Below, in pieces: positions 51,773-60,164 of a stretch of DNA of 64,000 nt (positions are counted from its first letter, which is position 1; each line of letters opens with the position of its first letter). Source of the DNA: Melittangium boletus DSM 14713 (GTDB lineage: Bacteria; Myxococcota; Myxococcia; Myxococcales; Myxococcaceae); assembly GCF_002305855.1 (NCBI RefSeq), contig NZ_CP022163.1, positions 5,952,292 to 6,016,291 of the forward strand, written 5' to 3'. The notes beneath the pieces are model-generated. The model saw only the letters and a list, made by a program, of their open reading frames with translations, did not search any database and was not told the origin of the DNA. The position numbers and the translations under genes were made by a program.

Positions 51773-52288
51773 GTGAGCACTCCTCCCCAACCGCCCTCGG
51801 TCCCTCCTCCCCCCGGCAAGCGCTGGCATACCCGCGAGGACAGTGGCATCCGCCTGGATGCGCGGATGCGCTGGTGGCACGACGACGAGCCCATCGCCCA
51901 CCCGCGCATCATCGAGCTCTTCAACAGCTCGCTGGTGCTCGACGACACGGGGCGCTACCAGCTCCAGATCGGCGCGGACTGGTGCTACGTCCAGGTGGAG
52001 GACGCCGCCTACGAGGTGCGCACGGTGGACGTCACCGCGGATGCGCGCGTCTCGGTGCGCCTGAGCGATCGCAGCGCCGAGGCGTTGGATGTCACCACCC
52101 TGGGCGTGGATCCCGAGGGCATCCTGACGTGCCGGGTGAAGGGCGGCCGGGCCCGGGCGCGCTTCTCGCGGGACGCCCAGTACCAGCTGGGCGAGCTGAT
52201 GGAGCAGGACCCGCGGGGCCAGTGGTTCCTTCGCGCCAGGGAGCGCCTGCACGCCCTGCCCGAGTCGTTCGCCCCGCCGGAGGCCTAG
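51773..52288 (+). CDS. DUF1285 family protein
   Basis: A 171-residue protein from GTG 51773; the frame extends upstream to 51701 without signal or ribosome site. After a Pro-rich start, residues 15-95 match DUF1285: THREDSGIRLD-type opening, MRWWHDDEPIAHPRIIELFN, and WCYVQVEDAAYEV. The structure of relatives is a beta-barrel of unknown role, sometimes linked to fatty-acid or nucleotide metabolism. Its stop and that of recA overlap in CTAG. Confidence 0.8.
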   Translation: MSTPPQPPSVPPPPGKRWHTREDSGIRLDARMRWWHDDEPIAHPRIIELFNSSLVLDDTGRYQLQIGADWCYVQVEDAAYEVRTVDVTADARVSVRLSDRSAEALDVTTLGVDPEGILTCRVKGGRARARFSRDAQYQLGELMEQDPRGQWFLRARERLHALPESFAPPEA

Positions 52289-53328
52289 GCCTGGGCCGTG
52301 GGGGGTTCCCCCTCGGTCGTCGGGACAGGGGGAACGGGATGGCTCGCGCTCACGAGCTCCCGGGCGAGGGATTCCAGCGCGTCCGGGTGCTCCCGCAGCC
52401 ACTCGGCGGCCCGCTCGCGCCCCTGGCCAATGCGCTCACCCCGCAGGCTGAAGTGGCTGCCCGCCTTGTCCACCAGCCCCGCCTGCACGCCCAGGTCCAG
52501 CACTTCGCCCGCGCGGTGGATGCCCACGCCGTACAGCAGGTCGAACTCCGCTTCCTGGAAGGGCGGCGCCACCTTGTTCTTCACCACCTTCACCTTGGCC
52601 TTGGTGCCCACCACGTTCTCGCCCTCCTTGAGGTTGCCCGTGCGGCGGATCTCCATGCGCACCGAGGAGTAGAACTTCAGGGCATTGCCTCCCGTGGTCG
52701 TCTCGGGATTGCCGAACACCACGCCAATCTTCATCCGGATCTGGTTGATGAAGATGATGCAGCACCCCGAGCGGCTCACCGCTCCGGTCAGCTTGCGCAG
52801 CGCCTGGCTCATGAGCCGCGCCTGCACCCCCATGTGCGCATCACCCATCTCCCCCTCGATTTCCGCGCGCGGCACCAGCGCCGCGACCGAGTCCACCACG
52901 ATGAGATCCACCGCGCCCGAGCGCACCAGTTGCTCGGTGATCTCCAGTGCCTGCTCGCCCGTGTCGGGCTGGGAGATGAGCAGCTCCTCCACACGCACGC
53001 CCAGCTTGCGCGCGTAGTTGACGTCCAGGGCGTGCTCCGCGTCGATGAAGGCCGCCACGCCCCCCTGGGACTGCACCTGCGCGATGGCATGCAGGGTGAG
53101 CGTCGTCTTGCCCGACGACTCGTTGCCGAACAGCTCCACCACGCGCCCGCGCGGGTAGCCGCCCACGCCGAGCGCCCGATCCAATCCCACCGAGCCCGTG
53201 GGAATGACGGACACCCGCTGCTCGCGCACGTCGCCCCCCAGGGGCATCACCGCCCCCTTGCCGAACTGCTTCTCGATCGCCGCCACCGCCGCCGCCACCG
53301 CCTTCAACTTCTCCGTCAGCTTGTTCAT
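52285..53328 (-). CDS. recA: RecA recombinase
   Basis: A 347-residue ATPase for homologous recombination and the SOS response. Walker A is GNESSGKTTLT, the VDSVAALVPRAEIEGEMGD strand and NQIRMKIGVVFGNPETTTGG loop are well conserved. ATG 53328 has GGAG 8 bp upstream. The C-terminal tail is short and ends in PTTEGEPPTAQA. Two recA genes are known in Myxococcus xanthus, so this may be one of a pair. No clear SOS box is seen upstream. Confidence 0.96.
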   Translation of the reverse strand: MNKLTEKLKAVAAAVAAIEKQFGKGAVMPLGGDVREQRVSVIPTGSVGLDRALGVGGYPRGRVVELFGNESSGKTTLTLHAIAQVQSQGGVAAFIDAEHALDVNYARKLGVRVEELLISQPDTGEQALEITEQLVRSGAVDLIVVDSVAALVPRAEIEGEMGDAHMGVQARLMSQALRKLTGAVSRSGCCIIFINQIRMKIGVVFGNPETTTGGNALKFYSSVRMEIRRTGNLKEGENVVGTKAKVKVVKNKVAPPFQEAEFDLLYGVGIHRAGEVLDLGVQAGLVDKAGSHFSLRGERIGQGRERAAEWLREHPDALESLARELVSASHPVPPVPTTEGEPPTAQA

Positions 53329-53499
53329 CCGTCGCTCCTCGCCGCCCGTCCCCGGGGGCCACGCGCTGGACCGGCAGGGTCCGGGCGTGCCGGGGAGGCG
53401 CTGGAGCAACTGGCATGCCGTCCCAGGTTCCCCTGGCGCGCATGACCTCGGGCGTCCCATCCCGCGCGAGGCGTCCCAGGCGGTGGAGGGACGGGCGTG

Positions 53500-54309
53500 T
53501 CAGGCCGAGGCGTCGGAGGAGGGGGCCCGGGGGGTCCGCGCGGCGCGTCGGGACTCGCGGGTCTCCTGGGGCTCGCCGCCCGCGCCACCGATGTCCCGGT
53601 GGAGCCGCACGAGGGCTTCGCGCACCTCGTGCAGGAGCGATTCACGCTCCGCGCCGGTACGCCCGGCGGTGGGGATGGGCGCGCCCACCTTCACCCGGAG
53701 GGGATGGCGCCGGAGCAGGAGGCTGTTGGGGGGCAGCGACTGGAGCGAGCCCTCGATGGCCACGGGGATGATGGGAACCCCGGCCTCCAGCGCCAGCGCG
53801 AAGCCCCCCGTCTTGAAGGGGAGCAGGGCGCCATCCTGTGAGCGCGTGCCCTCGGGAAAGACGAGGATGTTGGAGCCCGCGCGGATGCGCTCGCCGGCCC
53901 GCCGCAAGCTGCGCACGGCCTCGCGCCGGTGGGTGCGGTTGATGAAGATCATCCCCGTGCCCGCCATGTACCAGCCGAGGAAGGGCACCCACTTGAGCAC
54001 GTGCTTGGCGATGAACCGGAGGTTGACCGGCAGCACCGCGAACGCCACGGGGATGTCGAGGGTGGACTGGTGATTCATCATGAAGATGTGTGGCTGCTTC
54101 CAGTCGATGTCTGGCAGGGGCTCCACGCGCAGGGGCGAGCCGGTGATGCGCCAGTGCATGGGCGCCCAGAACCGCCGTGCCATCATCAAGGGCACCTCGC
54201 CGTTGAGCATGACGAGCGCCGCCACACCGGAGAGGGTGATCCAGAACGCCAGCCACACGAACAGGAAGATGGTCTGGAGGACCGCGACGACGAAGGACAG
54301 GGGCTTCAT
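53500..54309 (-). CDS. plsC: 1-acyl-sn-glycerol-3-phosphate acyltransferase
   Basis: A 269-residue membrane enzyme making phosphatidic acid. An N-terminal hydrophobic helix (AVLQTIFLFVWLAFWITLSG) is followed by the acyltransferase motifs NHQSTLD (HX4D), FINRTHRREA, and FPEGTRS. The basic C-terminus is non-conserved. It is upstream of and in the same direction as recA, about 170 bp away. Confidence 0.9.
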   Translation of the reverse strand: MKPLSFVVAVLQTIFLFVWLAFWITLSGVAALVMLNGEVPLMMARRFWAPMHWRITGSPLRVEPLPDIDWKQPHIFMMNHQSTLDIPVAFAVLPVNLRFIAKHVLKWVPFLGWYMAGTGMIFINRTHRREAVRSLRRAGERIRAGSNILVFPEGTRSQDGALLPFKTGGFALALEAGVPIIPVAIEGSLQSLPPNSLLLRRHPLRVKVGAPIPTAGRTGAERESLLHEVREALVRLHRDIGGAGGEPQETRESRRAARTPRAPSSDASA

Positions 54310-54375
54310 CGCCGCGCTTTCTAACGCGTCCCGAGTCCATCCGGTACAGGGGTGGAGGTCTCTCCGGAGGCCGTG

Positions 54376-55983
54376 TCAGGGATCCCCGGGTTCCCGTGAG
54401 TCGAAGAGAGGACGAGGTGGCGGCCCTCCCATCGTGTTGGCGTGGAGCCATCCCCGGCGATCCATCTGCCGGCAATCGATGGCCAGGTGCATGTCCACGT
54501 CGTCGATGCGCTCGTGTCCTTCGAGGTCCGCCCGGGAGAGCGCCAGCTTGAGGATGCGGTCATGGGCGCGCGCGGACAGGCCGAACTGCCGCACGGCCCG
54601 CTCCAGCATCCGTTCGGCGCGAGGGGTGGGCTTGCAGTGGCGATGCAGCAGCCGCGCCGGCATCTGGGCGTTGCAGTGCACGCCCGGCTCCTCGCGGAAG
54701 CGGAACCGTTGGCGCTCGCGCGCTGCCTCCACGCGCTCCCGGTAGTGGGTGCTCGTGGGCTGCTCGCCGCTCTCGCGCGCGATGTGGTGGTACTCCACGG
54801 GCCGGGTCTGCAGGGTGATGTCGATCCGATCGAGCAGGGGTCCGCTCACCCGGGAGTGATAGTCGTGGACGCGGTTCTCCGAGCACGTGCAGGTGCGTCC
54901 GGGGACGTTGAAATAGCCACACGGACAGGGATTCATCGCCGCCACGAGCATCACCCGGCAGGGGTACGTCACATGCTGGATGGCGCGGGCGAGGTGGATG
55001 GAGCCTTCCTCCAGGGGTTGTCGCAGCACCTCCAGCACGTTCCTGCGGAACTCGGGCAATTCGTCCAGGAAGAGCACGCCATGGTGCGCGAGGGACAGCT
55101 CTCCGGGGCGGGTCGCGGGGCCGCCTCCCACCAGCCCCGCGTCGGAGATGGTGTGGTGGGGCGCACGAAAGGGTCGCTCGCGCATCAGCGACTGCTCGTC
55201 TCCGAGCAGGCCGAGCACGGAGTAGATCTTCGTCACCTCCAGGGCTTCATCGAAGGCCAGGGTGGGGAGGATGCCGGGCAGCCGTCGCGCGAGCATCGTC
55301 TTGCCCGAGCCAGGGGGGCCGCAGAGCAGGACGTTGTGACCTCCGGCCGCGGCCAGCTCCAGGGCCGTCTTCAAGTCGGCCTGTCCCCGGACCTCGGACA
55401 TGTCCAGGGGCGCTGGTTGCGCTCGGGGGCGGCCGCGCGCAGGCGCCGGGCGGATGAAGGAGGGAAGGGGTTTCTCGCCGCTCAGGTGTCCCACGGCCTC
55501 GCGCAGATGGCTGACCGCCAGCACCTGGAGCCCTTCCACGAGGGAGGCCTCGGCCGCGTTCGCCTCTGGCACCATCACGCCCTGGTAGCCCCCATCGCGA
55601 GCGGCCACCGCCAGGGGGAGCACCCCCTTGATGGGCTTGACCCCTCCATCGAGCGACAGTTCTCCGCCGAAGAGGTAGCGCGCCAGGGGTTCCTCCTCCA
55701 TCAGCTTCGCCGCCGCCAGCACCCCCAGCGCGATGGGCAGCTCGAAGGCGGCGCCTTCCTTGCGGATGTCCGCGGGCGCCAGGTTCACGGTGATGCGCTT
55801 GGACGGAAGCTCGAAACCGCAGTTCTTGAGCGCCGAGACGACCCGGACCTTGGACTCGCGCACGGCCCCCTCGGGCAGCCCGACGACACTGAAGTAGGGC
55901 AACCCCAGGGTCATATCCACCTCACACTCCACCACCACCGCGTCGATCCCCATCAACGCGCCCGACCGTACCCGCGCCAGCAT
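54376..55983 (-). CDS. comM: ComM/YifB-type Mg-chelatase-like AAA ATPase
   Basis: A 535-residue ATPase. The N-terminal Lon-protease-like domain (ESKVRVVSALKNCGFELPS) precedes Walker A GPPGSGKTMLARRL, Walker B FLDELPEF and a Mg-chelatase C-terminus with NPCPCGYF and C-x-C motifs. ComM homologues act in natural transformation as hexameric helicases. ATG 55983 has GGGAGGG 6 bp upstream. Likely in one transcription unit with plsC and recA. Confidence 0.93.
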   Translation of the reverse strand: MLARVRSGALMGIDAVVVECEVDMTLGLPYFSVVGLPEGAVRESKVRVVSALKNCGFELPSKRITVNLAPADIRKEGAAFELPIALGVLAAAKLMEEEPLARYLFGGELSLDGGVKPIKGVLPLAVAARDGGYQGVMVPEANAAEASLVEGLQVLAVSHLREAVGHLSGEKPLPSFIRPAPARGRPRAQPAPLDMSEVRGQADLKTALELAAAGGHNVLLCGPPGSGKTMLARRLPGILPTLAFDEALEVTKIYSVLGLLGDEQSLMRERPFRAPHHTISDAGLVGGGPATRPGELSLAHHGVLFLDELPEFRRNVLEVLRQPLEEGSIHLARAIQHVTYPCRVMLVAAMNPCPCGYFNVPGRTCTCSENRVHDYHSRVSGPLLDRIDITLQTRPVEYHHIARESGEQPTSTHYRERVEAARERQRFRFREEPGVHCNAQMPARLLHRHCKPTPRAERMLERAVRQFGLSARAHDRILKLALSRADLEGHERIDDVDMHLAIDCRQMDRRGWLHANTMGGPPPRPLFDSREPGDP

Positions 55984-56150
55984 GTCGCACCCTCCCTGGG
56001 GAGAGGTGGAGCAATGCGCGTACCGGCCCGACCTCCGGGGGAGGCCCCGGGTCGGACGTCCTCCCGGGCGGATGGCGTGTCCGGAGCGGGGGGCTCCTCT
56101 TGGGCAGGGGAGCGGACGCCGTGTCAGGAGTTCAGTTAATCTCAGCCGCC

Positions 56151-56801
56151 ATGGAACAAACCGCTACGGCCACCCAAGCCGCCTCCTCCGTCCATGTCCG
56201 CCGCGCCGACTTGAAGCGCAATGCCCGGCTCAAGCTGACCTTCGCCATCTTCCGCTTCTGTCTCTACGGAATGGTGGGCTTGTCCTCGGAGATCTTCTTC
56301 TACAACCTGGTGCGGATCGCCCGGCACGTGCCCTTGCTGGAGCTGCTCTTCCGCTTCCAGTGGCGGGTGGATGATCGGCTGGGCCTCAACGCCATCTGGG
56401 ACACCCCCGTCGCCACGGCCTATGGCCAGTGCTCGCTGTGGATGTTCCTCATCTACGGCGTGGCCTGCTTCTTCTTCATCGAGGCCATCTACCGGCGCAC
56501 CTTCCGCCATCCCACGCTGATGCGCGCGGTGCTCTACGGCTTCACCATCCTGCTCTTCGAGGGCTTCAGCGGCGTGTTCCTCGAGGCGCTGACGGGCTAT
56601 CGCATCTGGTACTACGCGGACGCGGGCGCCATCCTCTGGGAGATGACGTCGCTCTACATCCTGCCCATCTGGATGGTGACGGGACTGATCGCGGAGCTCA
56701 TCTACAGGGAGTTGATGGATCCGGACCTGGTGGCGGCCTTGGAGTCGCCCTTGCCCGCGACGCCCGAGGCGACCGAGGCCTCGCTCCAGTTGATGCAGTA
56801 G
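56151..56801 (+). CDS. TMEM229/PF06541-like membrane protein
   Basis: A 216-residue protein with about five membrane segments. FRFCLYGMVGLSSEIFFYN, GQCSLWMFLIYGVACFFFIEA and LLFEGFSGVFLEAL resemble TMEM229 and the bacterial ABC_trans_CmpB (PF06541) family: a YGxxGxxxE start, a SLWxFxIYG middle, and a final hydrophobic helix with WxxTGLIAELIY. Function unknown in bacteria. ATG 56151 lacks a close ribosome site. Its last 100 bp overlap the opposite-strand DUF2378 gene. Confidence 0.7.
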   Translation: MEQTATATQAASSVHVRRADLKRNARLKLTFAIFRFCLYGMVGLSSEIFFYNLVRIARHVPLLELLFRFQWRVDDRLGLNAIWDTPVATAYGQCSLWMFLIYGVACFFFIEAIYRRTFRHPTLMRAVLYGFTILLFEGFSGVFLEALTGYRIWYYADAGAILWEMTSLYILPIWMVTGLIAELIYRELMDPDLVAALESPLPATPEATEASLQLMQ

Positions 56802-57325
56802 GTACAGGCGTGCCCGTCGTAGCCGGCCAGGTCGACGCGGATGTTCTCCGCGCCGGCCGTGCGCAGGCCCGCGTGGATGATGCCCGCGGTGAACATGGGC
56901 AGGGGGCCGACCTCGTTCATCCACAGCTCGAACTGGCGCGGTCCCAGCTCCTTGAGACGGGACTCGGTGTAGTTGTTGCCCGAGCGGAAGTTCTGCGTGG
57001 CGCGCATGAGGGCGCGCCGGGGGCCGAGCACGCGCAGGAGCGACAGCACCGCGCGCCCGAGCATCGTCTCCCGGTAGCCGTCCATATACGCCTCGCCGAG
57101 CTTGAAGGCGCTCTGATCGAGGGGCAGGGACGGGTAGAGTTCCTCGGCGGTGATGCGCAGGAAGGTCATCCACGCATCGAAGGGGTACGCCGGGCGCAGC
57201 TTCTGGCCCAGGTCGAGCCCCGCCTTGAGCAGGCGTTCCTTGCAGGCCGGCGACAAACGCCCATGCAGCGCGCGCACGAAGACTGCTTCAATCGTCTGCT
57301 CGAAAATCAGAAGCTCGTCGGCCAT
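56702..57325 (-). CDS. DUF2378 (TIGR02265) Myxococcales-restricted protein
   Basis: A 207-residue protein of a family known only from myxobacteria. Typical features are FVRALHGRLSPACKERLLKAG, GEAYMDGYRETMLGRAVLS, TQNFRSGNNYTESRLKELG and CTYCINW. ATG 57325 is chosen over the longer frame from 57490, which is repetitive. Function unknown. The C-terminal 33 codons overlap the TMEM229-like gene on the other strand. Confidence 0.88.
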   Translation of the reverse strand: MADELLIFEQTIEAVFVRALHGRLSPACKERLLKAGLDLGQKLRPAYPFDAWMTFLRITAEELYPSLPLDQSAFKLGEAYMDGYRETMLGRAVLSLLRVLGPRRALMRATQNFRSGNNYTESRLKELGPRQFELWMNEVGPLPMFTAGIIHAGLRTAGAENIRVDLAGYDGHACTYCINWSEASVASGVAGKGDSKAATRSGSINSL

Positions 57326-57377
57326 GAGAATTTTCCACTCTAGCCGACGAGCCTCGGGATGTGAACGGCGCTGACTG

Positions 57378-57878
57378 TCAGGGGGTGGGGGCCGGAGCGG
57401 TGCCCGGATCCACCGGAGCGGCGCCCGGATCCACCGGAGCGGCGGGCGCCACGGGGATGTCCTCGGTGGCCATGCCCAGCACGAAGGCACCCGCTTGCTT
57501 GGCGCCGTCGAAGGCGGCCACGAGCTTGCCGTAGTTGGCCTTGTCGTCGGCCACGAAGAAGACGATGCGGTCCTCCTTCTTCTTGGCGCTCAGCATGCGC
57601 TTGAGCTTGTTGACGTAGTCGGCCGGAGCCACGGGCTCGGTGTTGATGGAGTAGGTGCCGTCGGGGTCCAGCTTGACGATGAGCTGGGTGTCGTCCTGGG
57701 GCTGCTGCTCCGCGGGGACTTCCTCGGTCTCCGGGATGCGCACCTCGATGTCCTTCTCGAGGAGCGGCGTGACGACCATGAAGATGATGAGGAGCACCAG
57801 CACCACGTCCACGAGCGGCGTGACGTTGATTTCCGAGTTGGGCGGGGTGGTGGGCTTGACGAACTTGCGGGTGGCCAT
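57378..57878 (-). CDS. exbD: Biopolymer transporter ExbD (second copy)
   Basis: A 166-residue protein. One N-terminal membrane helix (LVDVVLVLLIIFMVV) carries the conserved Asp in PLVDV, followed by a periplasmic domain and a Pro/Ala tail with PVDPGAAPVDPG repeats. It works with ExbB and TonB to use the proton gradient. The gene follows the first exbD after 2 bp and shares a 65-bp identical stretch with it, so the two are translationally coupled and partly homogenised. Confidence 0.92.
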   Translation of the reverse strand: MATRKFVKPTTPPNSEINVTPLVDVVLVLLIIFMVVTPLLEKDIEVRIPETEEVPAEQQPQDDTQLIVKLDPDGTYSINTEPVAPADYVNKLKRMLSAKKKEDRIVFFVADDKANYGKLVAAFDGAKQAGAFVLGMATEDIPVAPAAPVDPGAAPVDPGTAPAPTP

Positions 57879-58261
57879 GGCTAGTTCTTCTGCTCCTCGA
57901 CGCCGAGGAAGATCTTCTTGGCCTTGGCCTTGCGGGTCAGCTCCATCACCTGGCGCACGTCCCCGACGCTCAGGGTGCTGTCGCCCTTGAGGAGGATCTT
58001 CTTGTTGGGCAGGTAGGCCAGCTCCTGCTTGAGCTTGTCCTCGAGACTCGGCGCGTCGTACTCGTCCTGCTCGAGGTACGTCTTCTTGTCCGCGGTGACG
58101 GAGAGGATGATCGGATCGGGATCCTTCCCGCTTTCCTTTTCACCCTCGACCTTGGCCGCCTTGGGCAGGGTGACGGACTTGCCACGCTGGAGCATGGGCG
58201 TGACGACCATGAAGATGATGAGGAGCACCAGCACCACGTCCACGAGCGGCGTGACGTTGAT
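57766..58261 (-). repeat. Two 65-bp identical segments in the exbD pair
   Basis: 57766-57830 and 58197-58261 are identical at all 65 positions, including silent sites; they encode the INVTPLVDVVLVLLIIFMVV region of both ExbD proteins. Flanking sequence diverges at once on both sides. Confidence 0.9.
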
Positions 58262-58306
58262 CTCGCTCTTGGGGCCCCCTTGGGAGCCTCCTGTTGACAT
58301 TCCCAT
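57881..58306 (-). CDS. exbD: Biopolymer transporter ExbD (first copy)
   Basis: A 141-residue protein with the same membrane helix and Asp (PLVDV) as the second copy and a periplasmic domain ending in KIFLGVEEQKN. Two ExbD proteins in one operon are typical for myxobacterial Ton systems. ATG 58306; gap to exbB is 99 bp. Confidence 0.92.
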   Translation of the reverse strand: MGMSTGGSQGGPKSEINVTPLVDVVLVLLIIFMVVTPMLQRGKSVTLPKAAKVEGEKESGKDPDPIILSVTADKKTYLEQDEYDAPSLEDKLKQELAYLPNKKILLKGDSTLSVGDVRQVMELTRKAKAKKIFLGVEEQKN

Positions 58307-58405
58307 CGTGCACCTGCTGCCTTGGAAGGGGGGAGAGAGTGCCGGCCCGGATTGGCGGTCCTCCGCCGCATGAGGAGGCGGGCCGGGAACTCTCGAGGGG
58401 GAGTG

Positions 58406-59086
58406 TTACGCCTGGGGAGCGTGCGAACCACCGCCCATGTGCCGCGCGACCACGTCCAGGAACTCGTTGGAGGACTCGGAGATGTCCACCGAGCGGCCAT
58501 CCACCCATCCGGACAGGAAGTTGTAGGCGATCACGGCGGGGATCGCCACGAGCAGACCGAAAGCCGTGGTGATGAGCGCCTCGGAGATACCGGCGGAGAT
58601 GGTGCCGAGACCGCCGGAGCCCGCGACCGACATCTGCTGGAAGGCGTTCACGATACCCATCGTGGTGCCGAGCAGACCGACGAAGGGCGCCGTGGAGCCC
58701 ACGGTGGCGAGCACGCCGAGGCCGCGCTTGAGGCTCTGCACCTCGCGCTGCGCCTGGCGCTCGAGGGCGCGCGCCACGGACTCGACCGCCACGTCCTTGT
58801 TGGACGGGCTGATCCGGAAGGCCGTCAGGCCCGAGCCGATCACGCGGCCCAGGTGGCCCACGTCCTTGCCCATGTTGGTGCCGGTGGCCTGCTGCAGGTC
58901 ACCCTTGGCCAGGATCGCCCCCATCTTGGCGGCGAAGTTGCGCGAGTCCTTGCGCGACTTGCGGAAGACGAGCATGCGCTCCGCCATCACGACCAGCGAC
59001 GACACGGACATGAAAGCGAGGGTGAAGATGATGAAACGGGCGAAAGCGCCCGTGTGCTCCCAGATGCCGGTAAGAGAGAAATCCAT
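58406..59086 (-). CDS. exbB: MotA/TolQ/ExbB proton channel protein
   Basis: A 226-residue inner-membrane protein. An N-terminal helix (FARFIIFTLAFMSVSSLVVMAE) and the C-terminal helix pair with GSTAPFVGLLGTTMGIVNAF and TTAFGLLVAIPAVIAYNFL form the ExbB channel domain. It forms the proton channel with ExbD and TonB. Located between tonB and the exbD pair in one operon. Confidence 0.93.
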   Translation of the reverse strand: MDFSLTGIWEHTGAFARFIIFTLAFMSVSSLVVMAERMLVFRKSRKDSRNFAAKMGAILAKGDLQQATGTNMGKDVGHLGRVIGSGLTAFRISPSNKDVAVESVARALERQAQREVQSLKRGLGVLATVGSTAPFVGLLGTTMGIVNAFQQMSVAGSGGLGTISAGISEALITTAFGLLVAIPAVIAYNFLSGWVDGRSVDISESSNEFLDVVARHMGGGSHAPQA

Positions 59087-59155
59087 GATGGGGGGAAGCG
59101 CTCCTCCTCGAGCGCGGTTGGGTACGGCGGGGACGACAGGGGGGGTAAGGAAGGG

Positions 59156-59917
59156 CTAGCGGGGCAGGCTCAGGCGGATGTTGAAGGTGTAGTCGACCTG
59201 AACGGGCCGTCCCTGGAAGGTGACGGGCTTGTAGCGCTGGGCGTACAGCGACTTGAGCACCGACTCCTCCATGTGGGGCAGGGGCTTGATGATGCGGCAG
59301 CGCTCGATGGCGCCCTCGGTCGTGATGACGCACTTGATGATCATCAGACCCTGCACGCGGGCCTCGAGGGCCTCACGGGTATACTCGGGAGGAGGACCCG
59401 ACAACTTCTCCGGGCGAGTCATTCCCGCGCCGAAGGGGAGTACGTCCGTGCCCGTCCCGCCCAGCTGGCCACCCAGCACGCCACCGACCACGCCGCCGAT
59501 CACGCCGCCGACCACACCGCCCTCGACGCCGCCTTCCACGCCTCCCTCGACCTCTTCCTCGCTGGCCTCCTCTTCTTCCTCGGCCGCCGGCTCGGGCTCG
59601 ACCTCGGGAGGGGGCTCCTTGGGCACTTCCTTGGGCTGGACGATCACGTCCGGCTTCTTCACGACCGGCTTCTTGGTGGGGTTGCTCTTCTTCTTCGCGG
59701 GAGGAGGGGGCGGAGGAGGCGGGGGCGCGGCGGCCACCGGCGGCGCCATGGCCTGCTTGAAGGTGACCTCGACCTCCTTCTCCTTCTCCTTCGCGGGCTG
59801 CATCGACAACCATCCGATGAGACCGACCAGACCGACGTGCAGCACAACCGAGACGACGGCACCCACGCCAAAACGGGACTTGGGGCCTTGCCCGCGGTCA
59901 AGGACAGAGTCGAACAT
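59156..59917 (-). CDS. tonB: TonB-family energy transducer with GGV repeats
   Basis: A 253-residue protein. A single N-terminal membrane helix (FGVGAVVSVVLHVGLVGLIG) is followed by a Pro/Lys/Glu-rich periplasmic spacer and a TonB C-terminal domain with TEGAIERCRIIKPLPHMEES and QRYKPVTFQGRPV. Between them lies a Gly/Val repeat (VEGGVEGGVEGG). It couples the ExbB/ExbD motor to outer-membrane receptors. GAGGAG lies 9 bp before ATG 59917. Divergent from the receptor gene. Confidence 0.92.
   Translation of the reverse strand: MFDSVLDRGQGPKSRFGVGAVVSVVLHVGLVGLIGWLSMQPAKEKEKEVEVTFKQAMAPPVAAAPPPPPPPPPAKKKSNPTKKPVVKKPDVIVQPKEVPKEPPPEVEPEPAAEEEEEASEEEVEGGVEGGVEGGVVGGVIGGVVGGVLGGQLGGTGTDVLPFGAGMTRPEKLSGPPPEYTREALEARVQGLMIIKCVITTEGAIERCRIIKPLPHMEESVLKSLYAQRYKPVTFQGRPVQVDYTFNIRLSLPR
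59461..59551 (-). repeat. Gly-Gly-Val 12-bp repeat tract in tonB
   Basis: About eight in-frame 12-bp units encode the pattern xGGV (VEGG, VVGG, VIGG, VLGG). The tract lies between the acidic spacer and the TonB C-terminal domain and may act as an elastic linker across the periplasm. Confidence 0.7.
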
Positions 59918-59986
59918 GCGCTAACGCTCCTCTACTCACTCCGGTGGAGACCCACCTCATCCCGTCCGGATCGCAAAAGGCGCGCT

Positions 59987-60014
59987 ACATTACAAAAACC
60001 GGGAACGGGTGCAA
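59987..60014 (-). promoter_or_regulatory. Candidate tonB operon promoter
   Basis: On the minus strand TTGCAC (60014-60009) and TAATGT (59992-59987) are 16 bp apart, about 70 bp before the tonB start. Located in the divergent region with the receptor promoter. Confidence 0.35.
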
Positions 60015-60085
60015 GTAACCCCACCCTGGGAGTCCACCTGCGGGGACGCGCAATGCCCCAGGAGTCACCAAAAAGCAACGCCGTA

Positions 60086-60113
60086 TTGACAACTGGTAGA
60101 CCTCAGATATTTT
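60086..60113 (+). promoter_or_regulatory. Candidate receptor gene promoter
   Basis: TTGACA (60086-60091) is a perfect -35 box; TATTTT (60108-60113) is the likely -10 at 16 bp. It lies about 50 bp before ATG 60165. Confidence 0.45.
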
Positions 60114-60164
60114 CCCGAGCCATTTTACAGTTGCAGTGCAGCCCACCTTGGAGGGGTTCCCAGC

